Assembly: GCA_963644945.1 (NCBI GenBank)
Contig: CAVIQK010000005.1
Coordinates: 49,222 to 113,221, forward strand
DNA: 64,000 nt
Reading direction: 5' to 3'
Source: CAVIQK01 sp963644945
GTDB lineage: Bacteria > Bacillota > Clostridia > Christensenellales > DTU072
The position numbers were made by a program, and so were the translations under genes. The notes beneath the pieces were generated by a model. The model did not search any database and had not been told where the DNA came from. It saw only the letters and a list, made by a program, of their open reading frames with translations. Position 1 is the first letter of the stretch, and each line of letters begins with the position of its first letter. This document shows positions 1 through 8,391 of the stretch, piece after piece.

Positions 1-810
1 ATCTTCTGCTTGTGTGCCGTTGGATTCACAAATAATATATGGTTCGAGTCCAAATTTATGCAAACTTTCAGCAAGAGGTTCAAACTCGGGACCATATTTT
101 TTGTCGTCAAACGTAAGATGATTCAGTTCTCCTTTAGGGCCATAGGCAATTTTACTAAAATGAACATGCATGTCAAAAACTTTATGTTTTGGCAAGTTTT
201 CGAGCATTTTCTCGATTATAGTATTATAATTTGCCGTGGTTTTTAGAATACCTTGTTCTCTTGCATTTACATGTCCGAAGTCGATACACGGATAAATGAA
301 CGGAGCAATATTTGAGTACTCGATTACCTCATCTACTGTTCCCATTTGATTCATTTTCCCCATCGTTTCAACACAAATTTTAAGATCCTCAGCATGAATT
401 TCAACAATTTTATCTGACAGTTTTTTAATATTTTCTATCGTTAATTTTTGAGCATCTTCTCTTTCGAGTTTGCCTTGTGATGCAGGATGAAAAACAAGCC
501 TATTGGCGCCCAATAATCTCATTTTTTGAATTGAAGATAAAATATAATCGATTGAATTGTTTATTTTTTGCGGATCAACATTGGCAAAATTTATAAAATA
601 TGGTGCATGAACACTTATTTCAACATCTTCGTTTAAAAATGCTGTTGCGATTTTCTTCGCAGTATCGTCACCCAAAGAGATACCTCGTCCAAATGAGTAT
701 TCAAAACAGTCGATACCTCTATTTTTGCACCATTGAGCGGCATCTACGGTATTTTTATACCCTTCGTTATAAAAACTTAATGAATTCCCTGCAACACCAA
801 ATTTAATCAT
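1..810 (-). CDS. Endonuclease IV-family AP endonuclease / sugar-phosphate-isomerase-like TIM barrel (3' end outside window)
   Basis: The frame is open from an ATG at 810 down to the window edge, about 270 codons without a stop, so the C-terminus is missing. The visible protein follows the endonuclease IV (AP endonuclease family 2) pattern: SVHAPY near residue 66, FHPA near residue 98, a glutamate in CVETMGK, IDFGHVNAR, MHVHFS and ICESNG. These carry the Glu, Asp and His ligands of the tri-zinc site. Family members cut DNA 5' to abasic sites, but related barrels are sugar isomerases, so the exact substrate is not proven. The start overlaps the end of truB-ribF by 8 bp (ATGATTAA), so it should be translated as the last visible gene of the nusA-infB operon. 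Confidence 0.82.
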   Translation of the reverse strand, partial: MIKFGVAGNSLSFYNEGYKNTVDAAQWCKNRGIDCFEYSFGRGISLGDDTAKKIATAFLNEDVEISVHAPYFINFANVDPQKINNSIDYILSSIQKMRLLGANRLVFHPASQGKLEREDAQKLTIENIKKLSDKIVEIHAEDLKICVETMGKMNQMGTVDEVIEYSNIAPFIYPCIDFGHVNAREQGILKTTANYNTIIEKMLENLPKHKVFDMHVHFSKIAYGPKGELNHLTFDDKKYGPEFEPLAESLHKFGLEPYIICESNGTQAED

Positions 811-2551
811 TTATAGCCTCTTCTATATCTTTTTTTATTTGTTCTTGTAAATTTTCAATTGATGAAAATTTTTTTATTTCTCTCAGGTATTTTTGAGGAA
901 ACAGTTTTACATAAAATTTTTTATTTTCTATATTTGCATCAATCAAGTGTATTTCGATTTTGGGAACATCATATGAAAAAGTCGGAGCAGTACCTATATT
1001 GACAACGGCATTGTAAATATTATTATCAATTTCTACTTTTGCAGAATATACACCATGTTTTAAGAATATATTTTGCGCTAGTTTTAGATTTATGGTAGGA
1101 AAACCTATTTCTCTCCCACATTCCCTACCATGTTCTGAATAACCTTCAATCATATAAGGTGAAAACAGTATTTTATTTGCATTTTCAATTTGTCCGTTTT
1201 GTATCATAGATTTGATTTTTGATGTTGATACAATATTGTCATCATGTTTTAATAACGGAACTTCGCAAAATATTATATTATGACATGCACAAAATGCTTT
1301 AACATGATCGGTATTGCCCTCTGCATTGATTCCGAATCTAAAATCGCTCCCACATACAATAAAATCAGGCAATAAAGTATTATAAATATACTCCAAAAAC
1401 TCTTGAGGGGTGTTTTTGAAAAACTTTTCATCGGTCGGGAGATCGAGCGGAATTGTATTTGACGCACACAAAATATCCTTGCGTTGTTTTTCTGTAAACA
1501 GAGTGTTTTTGTCTTTTTTTATAAAATTTAGTGTAGAATCGCTAAAAAACGATACATATAATGTACCTTTATCTGCAAGACGCAATCCTTCATCAACAAC
1601 TTTTTTATGGCCAATATGTAGCCCGTCAAAAAAACCAAGTGCTATACCTATTTTTGCATCAGGCCTATTTGCACGTGATTTAAGAAATGTTTTTACTTTT
1701 GCTTGGTGGTCTTCGACATCACCCAAAGCAATTATTTCGTTTAGGCAAGAAATCTTAACTAAATTGCAATCTTTTATATCTGTTGTTGTTGAAAATCCTC
1801 TTAAAAGAGCAATTTCTCTATCTCTAGTGATCTTAACTTCCGGTAAACCTTTTAGCGCAAGATCCATTGGCAATATTTTTGAAAAGATTAAATTCGGAGA
1901 CGCTTCAAGTTCTTGTAATGAAACACTGTCTTCTATCTCAAAACATCCGGATTTTAAACGATTTATATATGTCATTGTGCCGAATGTCCCAAGAGCTTCT
2001 CCAATGTCTCTAGCAAGCGATCGTATATATGTCCCCCCTGAGCAAGTGACGACCATTGAAAAAAGTCCGTTTCCCTTTTCTTGTACATCATTTATTTCAT
2101 ATATCTCTATATCTTTACCTTCAAGCGAAACATTGGCACCTTCTCGTGCTAAATCGTAACCACGTTTTCCTTTATAACATTTTGCACTATATAGAGGGGG
2201 AATTTGGTTGTATTTTCCAATAAATTTTGGGATAATTTGATTTAATTCGTATAATGTTGGGATTTTTCCGTCATTTTTGATGACTTGACCGGATATATCT
2301 AAAGTATCCGTTAATATGCCAAATTGAAATTCAGTATAATATGTCTTTTTCTTATCTGATAAATATGAAAATAGCTTAGTCGCATTGCCAATGGCTATAG
2401 GCAAGACTCCTTCGCCGTCAGGATCTAAAGTCCCCATATGCCCAAGTTTAACATTTTTATCACGAGCATAAAGTAAATGTTTAACAATGGCAACGATTTT
2501 TGCCGAAGATATACCTTTTTTCTTGTTTATGATTACAAAACCGTTAATCAT
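803..2551 (-). CDS. truB-ribF: TruB-RibF fusion: tRNA pseudouridine-55 synthase joined to riboflavin kinase/FAD synthetase
   Basis: One 582-codon frame holds two complete enzymes. Residues 1-295 are TruB, with GHMGTLDPDGEGVLP at 37-51 (catalytic Asp43), SGGTYIRSLARDIG at 171-184 and a C-terminal region to about 290. Residues 300-582 are RibF: the nucleotidyltransferase motif GFFDGLHIGH at 306-315, VSTSKIK near 441, and the riboflavin-kinase motif GREIGFPTINL at 479-489. TruB makes pseudouridine 55 in tRNA; RibF makes FMN and then FAD. The genes are normally separate neighbours in Firmicutes, and no stop or internal start with a good ribosome binding site was noticed at the junction. It overlaps nrnA upstream by 8 bp (ATGATTAA). 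Domain calls are firm; whether the chain stays intact in the cell is unknown. Confidence 0.92.
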   Translation of the reverse strand: MINGFVIINKKKGISSAKIVAIVKHLLYARDKNVKLGHMGTLDPDGEGVLPIAIGNATKLFSYLSDKKKTYYTEFQFGILTDTLDISGQVIKNDGKIPTLYELNQIIPKFIGKYNQIPPLYSAKCYKGKRGYDLAREGANVSLEGKDIEIYEINDVQEKGNGLFSMVVTCSGGTYIRSLARDIGEALGTFGTMTYINRLKSGCFEIEDSVSLQELEASPNLIFSKILPMDLALKGLPEVKITRDREIALLRGFSTTTDIKDCNLVKISCLNEIIALGDVEDHQAKVKTFLKSRANRPDAKIGIALGFFDGLHIGHKKVVDEGLRLADKGTLYVSFFSDSTLNFIKKDKNTLFTEKQRKDILCASNTIPLDLPTDEKFFKNTPQEFLEYIYNTLLPDFIVCGSDFRFGINAEGNTDHVKAFCACHNIIFCEVPLLKHDDNIVSTSKIKSMIQNGQIENANKILFSPYMIEGYSEHGRECGREIGFPTINLKLAQNIFLKHGVYSAKVEIDNNIYNAVVNIGTAPTFSYDVPKIEIHLIDANIENKKFYVKLFPQKYLREIKKFSSIENLQEQIKKDIEEAIND

Positions 2552-3506
2552 TTCCTATTACGTCTTTTGCTGCCGAAACTAGATTATAGACACAATCTTC
2601 TAAATACCCATATACTCTGCATCCTGCTGCATTGTCGTGACCACCGCCATTGAAACACTTGGAGACGTAGTATGCATATGAATTTTCTTTTGATCTTATA
2701 GACACTTTATATGCTTTTTCCGCAATTTCAGCAATAGAAATTGCTACTTTAACACTATTTATGTTAATAATTTCGTTTACCATATTCTCGGTATCTTTTT
2801 CGCTTGTATTAGTTAAATCGTAAAGCGATTTGGTAAAAGCAATAACACCAATCTTTGAATTTTCATAAAACCGTGCCGATGAAAGAATTTTAGTTTTTAA
2901 GTCGAAGACATTTTTTTCTACACTTCGCAATAGTTTCCTAGCGATCTGTTCTGCTTCGATTCCGTAAGAATAAAGATTTGCGACCATAAGCATTGTTTTT
3001 TCTGTGACGGATGAATAGACGAAAGAACCGGTATCGGTTAATACACCGGCATATATGTCTTGAGCGATGCTTTTATCCATCAATGAAATATCGTACTCTT
3101 TGATTAAATAATACAAAACCTCTGCAGCCGAAGAACCTGTTTCATTGATAAAATAGTCGTCAAATCCTTCTAAATCACCCTTAATATGGTGATCTATAAT
3201 AAACTTATTTTGGCATTTGCCTAATATGCTAACAGATTTATTTCCTATACGAGAAAGCTCATTGGCATCGACAATGACACCTAAATCGTAACTTTCTAAA
3301 TATTCAACATTAAACTTAAATTCTCCGTCGAACGAATAAAGTTTATCGGGAATCTCATTTTCTGAATATAAATATGGGGTGTTGCCCCATTTTTTTATAA
3401 GTCTTGCTAGCGCAGTTGCGGTACCAACGGCATCTGCATCGGGATTTATGTGAATAAAAATCGCAACTGACTTAAACTTTTTTATTTTATCTAGAATATT
3501 TTTCAC
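2544..3506 (-). CDS. nrnA: DHH-family oligoribonuclease / pAp phosphatase NrnA
   Basis: NrnA degrades 2-5 nt RNAs and dephosphorylates pAp in the cytosol, using two manganese ions. The metal motifs are visible in order: NPDAD at 21-25, the Asp of VIVDANE near 80, IDHH at 104-107, and the DHHA1 motif GGGHDNAAG at about 287-295. The 320-residue length is normal. The start is a GTG at 3506, preceded by AGAGG, just downstream of rbfA; this matches the usual Firmicutes order rbfA-nrnA-truB. The end overlaps the truB-ribF start by 8 bp, suggesting translational coupling. Confidence 0.92.
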   Translation of the reverse strand: MKNILDKIKKFKSVAIFIHINPDADAVGTATALARLIKKWGNTPYLYSENEIPDKLYSFDGEFKFNVEYLESYDLGVIVDANELSRIGNKSVSILGKCQNKFIIDHHIKGDLEGFDDYFINETGSSAAEVLYYLIKEYDISLMDKSIAQDIYAGVLTDTGSFVYSSVTEKTMLMVANLYSYGIEAEQIARKLLRSVEKNVFDLKTKILSSARFYENSKIGVIAFTKSLYDLTNTSEKDTENMVNEIININSVKVAISIAEIAEKAYKVSIRSKENSYAYYVSKCFNGGGHDNAAGCRVYGYLEDCVYNLVSAAKDVIGND

Positions 3507-3516
3507 TCAAAACCTC

Positions 3517-3840
3517 TTATATCGACTTCAAAATCTCTTCGATTCTCAATGCATTGTCTAAAGTTTCATCAAATACGAATGTAATTTTAGGTACAGTGCG
3601 AATTTTGACACGTTTGAATAGGAGTTTTCTAATATAAGACGCAGCATTATTTAATGCTTTTACAAGATCGTCAATATTTTTTGTCCCGTAGGCACGAACA
3701 TAAACCTTAGCATAACTCAAATCTTTAGCTGTTTGAACCTCACATATAGACACAACTGCATCTATACGTGGGTCCTTAATTTCATTATTGACAATCTCTG
3801 ATATTTCTTTTTTTAATTGACTATCAACTCTTTCTATCAT
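3517..3840 (-). CDS. rbfA: 30S ribosome-binding factor A
   Basis: RbfA is a small KH-fold factor that binds immature 30S subunits and helps 16S rRNA 5'-end maturation. The 107-residue protein begins with the typical N-terminal helix region (IERVDSQLKKEISEIVNNEI) and carries the family stretch DPRIDAVVSICEV followed by the alternating pattern around LSYAKVYVRAYG. The ATG overlaps the infB stop codon by one base (TAATG), so translation is coupled to infB. Confidence 0.92.
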   Translation of the reverse strand: MIERVDSQLKKEISEIVNNEIKDPRIDAVVSICEVQTAKDLSYAKVYVRAYGTKNIDDLVKALNNAASYIRKLLFKRVKIRTVPKITFVFDETLDNALRIEEILKSI

Positions 3841-6413
3841 TATGCCATCTTTTCCAAAACAAAACTTTCTATTACGTCGCCAACTTGAATATCATTGAAA
3901 TTTTGAATTCCAATACCGCATTCCGTGTTGAAATTGACTTCTTTTGCGTCGTTTTTTTCACGCTTTAGCGAAGATATTTCGCCTTCATACACGATTACAC
4001 CTTCTCTTAGCAAACGAACTTTTGCACCTCTTACAATTTTGCCGTCTTTTACCATGCAACCTGCAACATTTCCAACACCTGTAATTCTAAATACTTGGCG
4101 AATTTCGGCTCTACCCATATATTTCTCGTTGAATTTCGGGCTCAAGAGGCCTTTTACAGCATTGCCGATATCATCGATAACATCATATATAATACGATAA
4201 GTTCTAATATCGATTTTTGCTCTTTCAGCTTCGACTTTCGCTTTATTGTCGGGACGAACGTTGAATCCTATGATTATTGTATAATCGGTCTTTGCAAGCA
4301 TAATATCGGATTCATTGATAGCACCGACACCGGAATGCATAATATTGATTTTAACTTCATCATTGGATAGTTTTTCAACGGACTGTTTGACTGCCTCGAC
4401 AGACCCTTGTACATCGGCTTTGATAATCAAATTTAGATGTGTAAGTTTTTCTTCGCTTGTTGCATTGAGAATATCTTCAAGAGTCTTGAATTTAGGTCCT
4501 GACTCTTGTTGTTTTTCTCTACTTCTAAGTTCTGATACTTTTGTAATAAGGCTTTTGTCTGTTGTTGACATAACCTGATCTCCGGCATTAGGAACATCCG
4601 AAAAACCTAGCACTTGAACAGGAATTGACGGGCCGGCAGATTTGATAACCTTACCTGCATCCGAATAAAGAGCCCTTACCTTACCGGTAACCGTATCGGC
4701 TATAATATAATCGCCTACTTTTAACGTACCGTTTTGTACCAATACTGTTGCAACCGGTCCCATACCTTTGTCAAGTTTTGCCTCGATTATAGCACCTTTG
4801 GCTTGACGATCGGCATTTGCCTTAAGTTCCATCATTTCGGCCACCAAAAGAATCGTATTGAGAAGTTCGTCAATATTCTCTCCCGTTTTTGCGGACACTT
4901 TTACAACCGGTACTTTTCCGCCCCATTCCTCAGGAACTATATCATAGTTGGTAAGTTGTTGCAAAACTCGTCCCGGATCGGCAGCAGGTTTGTCCATCTT
5001 GTTGATTGCGACAATAATTTCCACTCCGGCAGCCTTTGCGTGATTTATTGCTTCTACCGTTTGGGGCATAATTCCGTCATCAGCGGCTACAACGATTACT
5101 GCTATGTCGGTTACGTTTGCACCCCTCATTCTCATCGAAGTAAAAGCTTCGTGACCGGGAGTATCTAGGAATGTAATTATTCCGCCGTCATTTGTTTTTA
5201 TTGTATAAGCGCCAATATGTTGCGTTATTCCGCCTGCTTCACCAGATGCCACGTGAGATTTACGTATATAGTCCAAAATGGAAGTTTTACCATGATCGAC
5301 ATGTCCCATAATTGTAACAATCGGAGGACGTGGTTTTAATGACAATGCATCGTCTTCGGCTTCATGAATTTCTACAAGCTTTTCTTCTACGGTTTTTTCT
5401 GCTTTTAATTCTAATGTAATTCCAAATTCGGATGCAATTAGCGATGCTGTTTCAAAATCAATATAATCATTTATTGTTTTATTGATATCCAACATTAAAA
5501 GTGTATTTATAATCTCGGGTCCTGTTTTGCCGATTTTTTCACTTAACTGTTTAACCGTCAAAGTTGGGGTAGTAATAACAGCATGTTTAATGGAAGATTG
5601 TTGCTTTTCAACCTTATCCTTTTTAACTTTTGTCTTTCTAATTTTTATAATTTCGCCGTCATCATCATATTCCACGGCGGAGGTATCGGTCATATACCCC
5701 TTGTTGACTTGAGCCTTTTTGTTTACAACTTTATTATCATATTCTGAAGACCGTTTATGTTTGTCGATATCATTTTGCGGTTTTTTCTTTGACGGATTGC
5801 CAATAATAGGTTGAGGCTCGACTTGCGGTCCTTTTGACGGTTTACCAAAAGCCCCACCTTGTCCCGATTGGGAAGACGGTCTTTGAGGTTGTTTATCTCT
5901 GTCGGTTGCTTGTTGAGGACGAGGAGATCTTTGAGGTTTTGTTGTCTCGTTTTTTTCCGGGGGTACATAAAAACGTATTGTTTTTTCACCTTCTTTTTTA
6001 GGCTGTACTCCTTCGGAGATATTGTTCTCTACAGGCTTTTTAACATCAACATTTATCGAAGTTTTAGGTTCTTCATCAACTTTGACTGTATCGTTGTCAA
6101 CTTTACTATCAAGATCTTCTGAGACATTTTCAGACTCTGCCGTTGTTACACCTATTAGAGATTCTCTTTCTTTATCCAATTCCGCCTTATCTTTTTCGCC
6201 TTTTTCTTTCTCGGCGGATTCTTTTAATAATCTCTCTTCTATTTGTTTTTCGATCTCTGCTTTTCTATTTTTCAAAGTTTCGATCGATTTTTCTACTTCG
6301 TCCTTCTTTGTTTTAATCAATGCAAGTATTTGCTGATAATCGCCGTTGACGAAAACCGAAATTTGTTCGTAAATTTTTTCTTTTATTTCGGTATTATTTG
6401 TTTGTTCGGGCAT
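3840..6413 (-). CDS. infB: Translation initiation factor IF-2
   Basis: IF-2 is the GTPase that places fMet-tRNA on the 30S subunit and promotes subunit joining. The G domain shows GHVDHGKTS at 370-378, DTPGHEAF near 417 and NKMDKP near 471, followed by the C-terminal IF2 domains. An IF2_N module lies at about 283-335. The first 280 residues are low complexity: a charged, probably coiled region at 30-90, then a Pro/Gln/Lys-rich linker. The length of 857 residues is ordinary for a long-linker form. AAGGAG sits just upstream of the ATG at 6413. The ylxQ (L7Ae-like) gene often found between rnpM and infB is absent. Confidence 0.97.
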   Translation of the reverse strand: MPEQTNNTEIKEKIYEQISVFVNGDYQQILALIKTKKDEVEKSIETLKNRKAEIEKQIEERLLKESAEKEKGEKDKAELDKERESLIGVTTAESENVSEDLDSKVDNDTVKVDEEPKTSINVDVKKPVENNISEGVQPKKEGEKTIRFYVPPEKNETTKPQRSPRPQQATDRDKQPQRPSSQSGQGGAFGKPSKGPQVEPQPIIGNPSKKKPQNDIDKHKRSSEYDNKVVNKKAQVNKGYMTDTSAVEYDDDGEIIKIRKTKVKKDKVEKQQSSIKHAVITTPTLTVKQLSEKIGKTGPEIINTLLMLDINKTINDYIDFETASLIASEFGITLELKAEKTVEEKLVEIHEAEDDALSLKPRPPIVTIMGHVDHGKTSILDYIRKSHVASGEAGGITQHIGAYTIKTNDGGIITFLDTPGHEAFTSMRMRGANVTDIAVIVVAADDGIMPQTVEAINHAKAAGVEIIVAINKMDKPAADPGRVLQQLTNYDIVPEEWGGKVPVVKVSAKTGENIDELLNTILLVAEMMELKANADRQAKGAIIEAKLDKGMGPVATVLVQNGTLKVGDYIIADTVTGKVRALYSDAGKVIKSAGPSIPVQVLGFSDVPNAGDQVMSTTDKSLITKVSELRSREKQQESGPKFKTLEDILNATSEEKLTHLNLIIKADVQGSVEAVKQSVEKLSNDEVKINIMHSGVGAINESDIMLAKTDYTIIIGFNVRPDNKAKVEAERAKIDIRTYRIIYDVIDDIGNAVKGLLSPKFNEKYMGRAEIRQVFRITGVGNVAGCMVKDGKIVRGAKVRLLREGVIVYEGEISSLKREKNDAKEVNFNTECGIGIQNFNDIQVGDVIESFVLEKMA

Positions 6414-6414
6414 A

Positions 6415-6693
6415 TTATTCTCCTTTATTTACTTGTGTCTTTTCAATTAATGAATCATACAATGCATCATCAACTTGAATATTAAAAACTCTTCTAAATA
6501 CTTGTTGTTTTTTTGCAAGAATTGCACACTCGGGGTTTTTGCATATATATGCACCTCGTCCGTCCGCATGGCCTTTAGTATCTATTTCTATTGTGCCTTG
6601 CGGAGTCCTTACAATTCTAATAAAATTTTCCGGAGAAGAATGTGATTTGCATACAACACACATTCTTTCCCCTTTTTTACCTTTATCTTTCAC
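6415..6693 (-). CDS. rnpM: YlxR/RnpM, RNase P modulator (DUF448)
   Basis: This 92-residue protein has the YlxR pattern: RMCVVCKSHSSPENFIRIVR with a short Cys pair, then GHADGRGAYICKNPEC and a basic helix ending KKQQVFRRVFN. The family sits between nusA and infB in Firmicutes; in Bacillus YlxR has been reported to bind RNase P RNA and modulate it. The chosen start is GTG at 6693, right after the nusA stop; an internal ATG ten codons later is the alternative. The rnpB gene for the possible RNA partner lies at about 20.2 kb in this window. Confidence 0.88.
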   Translation of the reverse strand: MKDKGKKGERMCVVCKSHSSPENFIRIVRTPQGTIEIDTKGHADGRGAYICKNPECAILAKKQQVFRRVFNIQVDDALYDSLIEKTQVNKGE

Positions 6694-6695
6694 AA

Positions 6696-7805
6696 TCAGT
6701 CGTTAGAATCGCTGTTTTCACCGGGGAACATTGTTGAATATGCTTTAATATCTATTTGAATTCCGGTAAGTCTTGTTGCAAGTCTTGCGTTTTGTCCGCC
6801 TTTACCTATTGCCAAGGAAAGTTTATCGTCGGGAACCAAAACTACTGCTTTGTTGTCTGCCTCATTGTATTGGACCATTCTAATTTTTGCAGGAGACAAC
6901 GCTCTGACGATATATTCGTACGGCTCTGCGCAATAAGGAATGACGTCGATTTTTTCTCCACCCAACTCATTTACTATTGCATTGACTCTAACACCTTTTG
7001 CACCTATACAAGATCCAAGTGCGTCAACATTGGGATCATCGCTGTAAACAGACATTTTGGTGCGATATCCGGCTTCTCTAACAATGTTTTTGACTTTGAC
7101 CAATCCGGATTTTAATTCAGGCACTTCCATTTCAAAAAGTTTCTTGACAAATCCTGCACAACTTCTCGAAACCAATACTTGTGTTGCGCCCTTTGCGTTG
7201 GTACGAACATGTTTTACATAAACTTTTATTTTATCGTTAACATTGTAATGTTCGCCATAGACTTGGTCTTGTCTGCCCATGACACCTTCAAGCAATGTGC
7301 CGACGATTTGAACATATACCGTATCATTTTCAACTCTTAATACGACGGCTTGCATGATTTCGCCTTCTTTGTTGGTCATTTCTGCCATTATTTGTTCACG
7401 CTTGATTTCGTTGATTCGTTGTTGAATAACTTGTTTTGCGGTTTGAGCAGCAACTCTTGAAAATTGGTAAGGTGTAACTTCTTCGGAAATGATGTCGCCG
7501 ACTTTTGCACCGGGTTTTATATCTTGTGCTTCTTCAACAGTCAATTCATAATCTTTTTCGGGAACTTCACCTTCGATAACTTTGTAGTATGCCGTATATT
7601 TTATAAGATTTTGTTCCGGATTCAATGTAACTACAACATTACGGCTCTCTCCGCTTTCTTTCTTATAAGCAGATGCAAGACCTGATTCTATTGATGCAAT
7701 TAATTGCTGTTTATCAAGTTTGTACTCGTTTTGAAGAAGTTCTAGTGCATCAAAAAACTCTCTATTTGCTTCTTCTCTCAACTTGGTTTCTTTTTGTTTT
7801 GACAT
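6696..7805 (-). CDS. nusA: Transcription termination/antitermination factor NusA
   Basis: NusA binds RNA polymerase and nascent RNA and controls pausing, termination and antitermination. The protein has the N-terminal NusA domain, an S1 domain (about 135-200) and two KH domains (KH motifs GSCIGAKGVRVNAI and LAIGKGGQNARLA). It ends soon after KH2, the normal short Firmicutes form. The start is the ATG at 7805, because GGAGG at 7817-7821 stands 11 nt upstream; a TTG six codons earlier overlaps that ribosome binding site and is unlikely. It follows rimP in the classic rimP-nusA order. Confidence 0.95.
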   Translation of the reverse strand: MSKQKETKLREEANREFFDALELLQNEYKLDKQQLIASIESGLASAYKKESGESRNVVVTLNPEQNLIKYTAYYKVIEGEVPEKDYELTVEEAQDIKPGAKVGDIISEEVTPYQFSRVAAQTAKQVIQQRINEIKREQIMAEMTNKEGEIMQAVVLRVENDTVYVQIVGTLLEGVMGRQDQVYGEHYNVNDKIKVYVKHVRTNAKGATQVLVSRSCAGFVKKLFEMEVPELKSGLVKVKNIVREAGYRTKMSVYSDDPNVDALGSCIGAKGVRVNAIVNELGGEKIDVIPYCAEPYEYIVRALSPAKIRMVQYNEADNKAVVLVPDDKLSLAIGKGGQNARLATRLTGIQIDIKAYSTMFPGENSDSND

Positions 7806-7826
7806 TTTTGTATGGTCCTCCAAAAA

Positions 7827-8282
7827 TTAAAATTTAATATATGGTTGCAATTTTTTAATTGCATCTTTTTTTATAACTTTTTCAATTCCGTCAATCAATA
7901 ATACGAATTGATCGGAATCATAAGATTTTAATATCCCGTGAACACGTTTCTTTCCCTTTTCGTCACGTTTTATATAAATTGCTTCTAAATCCTCGCCGAT
8001 ATTTCTTCTAAAATCCGCATCTGTCACTACCGGACGATCAAGACCGGGGGATGAAATGGTTAGATGATAAGGCTCGCCGTTCGTAGGATCCAACTCATCC
8101 ATAACGCTGTCAAGCAGTGTATTGACTTTTTCGCAATCATCTAAGTCAACTCCGCCTTGTTTATAAATGAACACTATAAGTGAGTCTTCGCCATACAATT
8201 TTTTGAACTCCAAATCAACCAATTCGTATCCGTTGTTTAGAAGTATCGGTTCAATCGCAGTTTTTATTGTATCAAGTTCCAT
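7827..8282 (-). CDS. rimP: Ribosome maturation factor RimP
   Basis: RimP helps assemble the 30S subunit. The 151-residue protein has the two-domain layout of the family: an N-terminal alpha/beta domain (GYELVDLEF, with DLDDCEKVN and PYHLTISSPGLDRPV) and a C-terminal SH3-like domain (GKKRVHGILKSYDSDQFVLLID). AGGAG lies a few bases before the ATG. A separate promoter and a leader hairpin lie directly upstream, so this gene heads the rimP-nusA-rnpM-infB-rbfA-nrnA-truB/ribF transcription unit, although read-through from polC is possible. Confidence 0.93.
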   Translation of the reverse strand: MELDTIKTAIEPILLNNGYELVDLEFKKLYGEDSLIVFIYKQGGVDLDDCEKVNTLLDSVMDELDPTNGEPYHLTISSPGLDRPVVTDADFRRNIGEDLEAIYIKRDEKGKKRVHGILKSYDSDQFVLLIDGIEKVIKKDAIKKLQPYIKF

Positions 8283-8302
8283 TTTGCTCCTTATAAACCG
8301 AA

Positions 8303-8320
8303 AGCGACCAATCGGTCGCT
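8303..8320 (-). other. Hairpin in the rimP leader
   Basis: A 7-bp perfect stem (AGCGACC / GGTCGCT) with a 4-nt loop lies in the predicted rimP 5' leader, between the promoter and the ribosome binding site. It is not followed by a T-tract, so it does not look like an intrinsic terminator on its own. Its role is unknown. Confidence 0.5.
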
Positions 8321-8352
8321 CTCAAATGTGTTTTGCATATTTAAGCATATAT

Positions 8353-8381
8353 ATAATATCATATAAAAGTTCTTTATGCAA
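8353..8381 (-). promoter_or_regulatory. Sigma-70-type promoter for rimP operon
   Basis: TTGCAT (8376-8381), a 17-nt spacer and TATTAT (8353-8358) on the minus strand form a good vegetative promoter in the short gap between the polC-like gene and rimP. It would give a leader of about 64 nt. Confidence 0.7.
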
Positions 8382-8391
8382 GAGTTGTAGA

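Noticed and set aside
1410..2159. Plus-strand open frame of 249 codons inside truB-ribF
   Set aside because: It lies antisense to a gene with clear catalytic motifs, has no ribosome binding site and no recognisable domain.
7806..7823. TTG start for NusA six codons upstream
   Set aside because: It overlaps the GGAGG that serves the ATG at 7805.
8283..8391. Residual PolC polymerase sequence after the exonuclease gene
   Set aside because: I saw only non-coding DNA with a promoter and hairpin; no PHP or polymerase motif was recognised in any frame.
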